From an uncultured Verrucomicrobiae bacterium (GTDB lineage: Bacteria > Verrucomicrobiota > Verrucomicrobiia > Palsa-1439): 7,088 nt of DNA. The notes beneath the pieces are model-generated. The model saw only the letters and a list, made by a program, of their open reading frames with translations, was not told the DNA's origin and made no database searches. Numbering within the stretch: the stretch's first letter is position 1; every line of letters begins with the position of its first letter. The stretch covers positions 1-7,088 of the forward strand of contig CALBCO010000032.1 in NCBI GenBank assembly GCA_937927265.1, written 5' to 3'. Made by a program: the position numbers and the translations under genes. Positions 6,589 through 7,088 of the stretch are shown piece after piece.

Positions 6589-6604
6589 CTCCCAAATAAT
6601 AATT

Positions 6605-7088
6605 TCATTTGCAACGGAGCACAACAAAGAGGCTGGTGTCTTGCCGTTTGACCAGCAACAACGCGGATTCTTTCGACTTGGCCAATGCCTCGCGCAACTC
6701 GCTAACCGACGTGACGGCTTGTCGGTTGGCTTCCACGATCAAGTCGCCGCGTTGCAGATTGGCGGCACCGGCCGGGCCGGCGGGGTCAACGTCGGTGATC
6801 ACGACGCCCTTTTCTTGTTTGTAGCCGAACTCCTCCGCCAACTCCGGTGTGAGCGGTTGGACCGACAGACCAAAGTCGCCAAGGCTGCCGCCTTTGTCGG
6901 ATCCCGCTGCGGCGAATTGGTCGGGTGTGAGTTTGCCGATGGTGACGGTGACGGCGCGTTCTTTGCCGTCGCGGATGAGCGTTACGTCCGCTTTCGTGCC
7001 GGGCGCGGTGGCGGCGACAGCGTTGCGTAATTCGCGAGTGTCGGCCATGGTCTTGCCGCGATATTTGATGATCACGTCACCGGCTTTG
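6605..7088 (-). CDS. Deg/HtrA-type serine protease, C-terminal PDZ region (5' end beyond window)
   Basis: The last 160 residues of a protein whose start lies beyond the right edge. The visible part opens inside a PDZ domain at KAGDVIIKYRGK and continues with DTRELRNAVAATAPGTKADV and IRDGKERAVTVTIG, the standard end of the first PDZ domain of DegP/DegQ/HtrA proteases. A second PDZ domain follows (about residues 66-158), with DFGLSVQPLTPELAEEFGY, GVVITDVDPAGPAGAANL, LQRGDLIVEANRQAV and a final ALLLVKRQDTSLFVVLR. PDZ domains in these periplasmic enzymes bind exposed hydrophobic C-termini and control the trypsin-like protease domain, whose His-Asp-Ser triad would be upstream and is not seen here. 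Apparent internal starts such as the GTG at 7075 fall inside the conserved PDZ strand and are not real. Same strand and a 46-nt gap to hsp20 suggest one transcription unit. Confidence 0.88.
   Translation of the reverse strand, partial: KAGDVIIKYRGKTMADTRELRNAVAATAPGTKADVTLIRDGKERAVTVTIGKLTPDQFAAAGSDKGGSLGDFGLSVQPLTPELAEEFGYKQEKGVVITDVDPAGPAGAANLQRGDLIVEANRQAVTSVSELREALAKSKESALLLVKRQDTSLFVVLRCK

Overview
The window is a compact bacterial segment, moderately GC-rich, in which almost every gene is read from the minus strand. The only exception is a small transposase cassette read from the plus strand. Protein style, GC content and the long GC-rich palindromic repeats resemble soil or freshwater Verrucomicrobiota or a similar phylum. 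That is an impression from the sequence, not a placement; no rRNA or marker gene is present.

Read in the direction of transcription (right to left), the window begins with the C-terminal PDZ part of a periplasmic Deg/HtrA-type serine protease (7088-6605). An Hsp20 small heat-shock protein follows (6558-6124), then a full-length ATP-dependent Lon protease (6127-3704), then a 151-residue protein resembling the host-attachment / bacterial release-factor-like fold (3707-3252). Hsp20 and Lon overlap by GTGA, and Lon and the 151-residue protein overlap by ATGA, so these three are almost certainly one translationally coupled operon.

After that operon lies a cassette of about 850 bp (2393-3239). It contains an intact-looking REP-associated tyrosine transposase (RAYT, plus strand, 2552-3061) between two directly repeated 106-bp elements that are about 92% identical. 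Each element is built from two GC-rich hairpins facing each other. This is the most distinctive structure in the window.

Beyond the cassette the minus-strand genes resume: a polytopic site-2-type (M50) metalloprotease with C-terminal CBS domains (2336-1212), a MarC-family membrane protein (1132-500), and a J-domain protein whose 3' part runs off the left edge (496-1). The last two are 3 nt apart. Removing the cassette would leave only 68 nt between the Lon-linked operon and the M50 gene, so the cassette may have split an older continuous proteostasis gene string.

The common theme is protein quality control in several compartments. Deg would act in the periplasm, M50 in the membrane, Hsp20 and the J-protein as holdase and Hsp70 partner in the cytosol, and Lon as cytosolic degradation. 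This functional linkage is inferred from gene order and families. No promoter for the main operon lies inside the window; it should be to the right of 7088.
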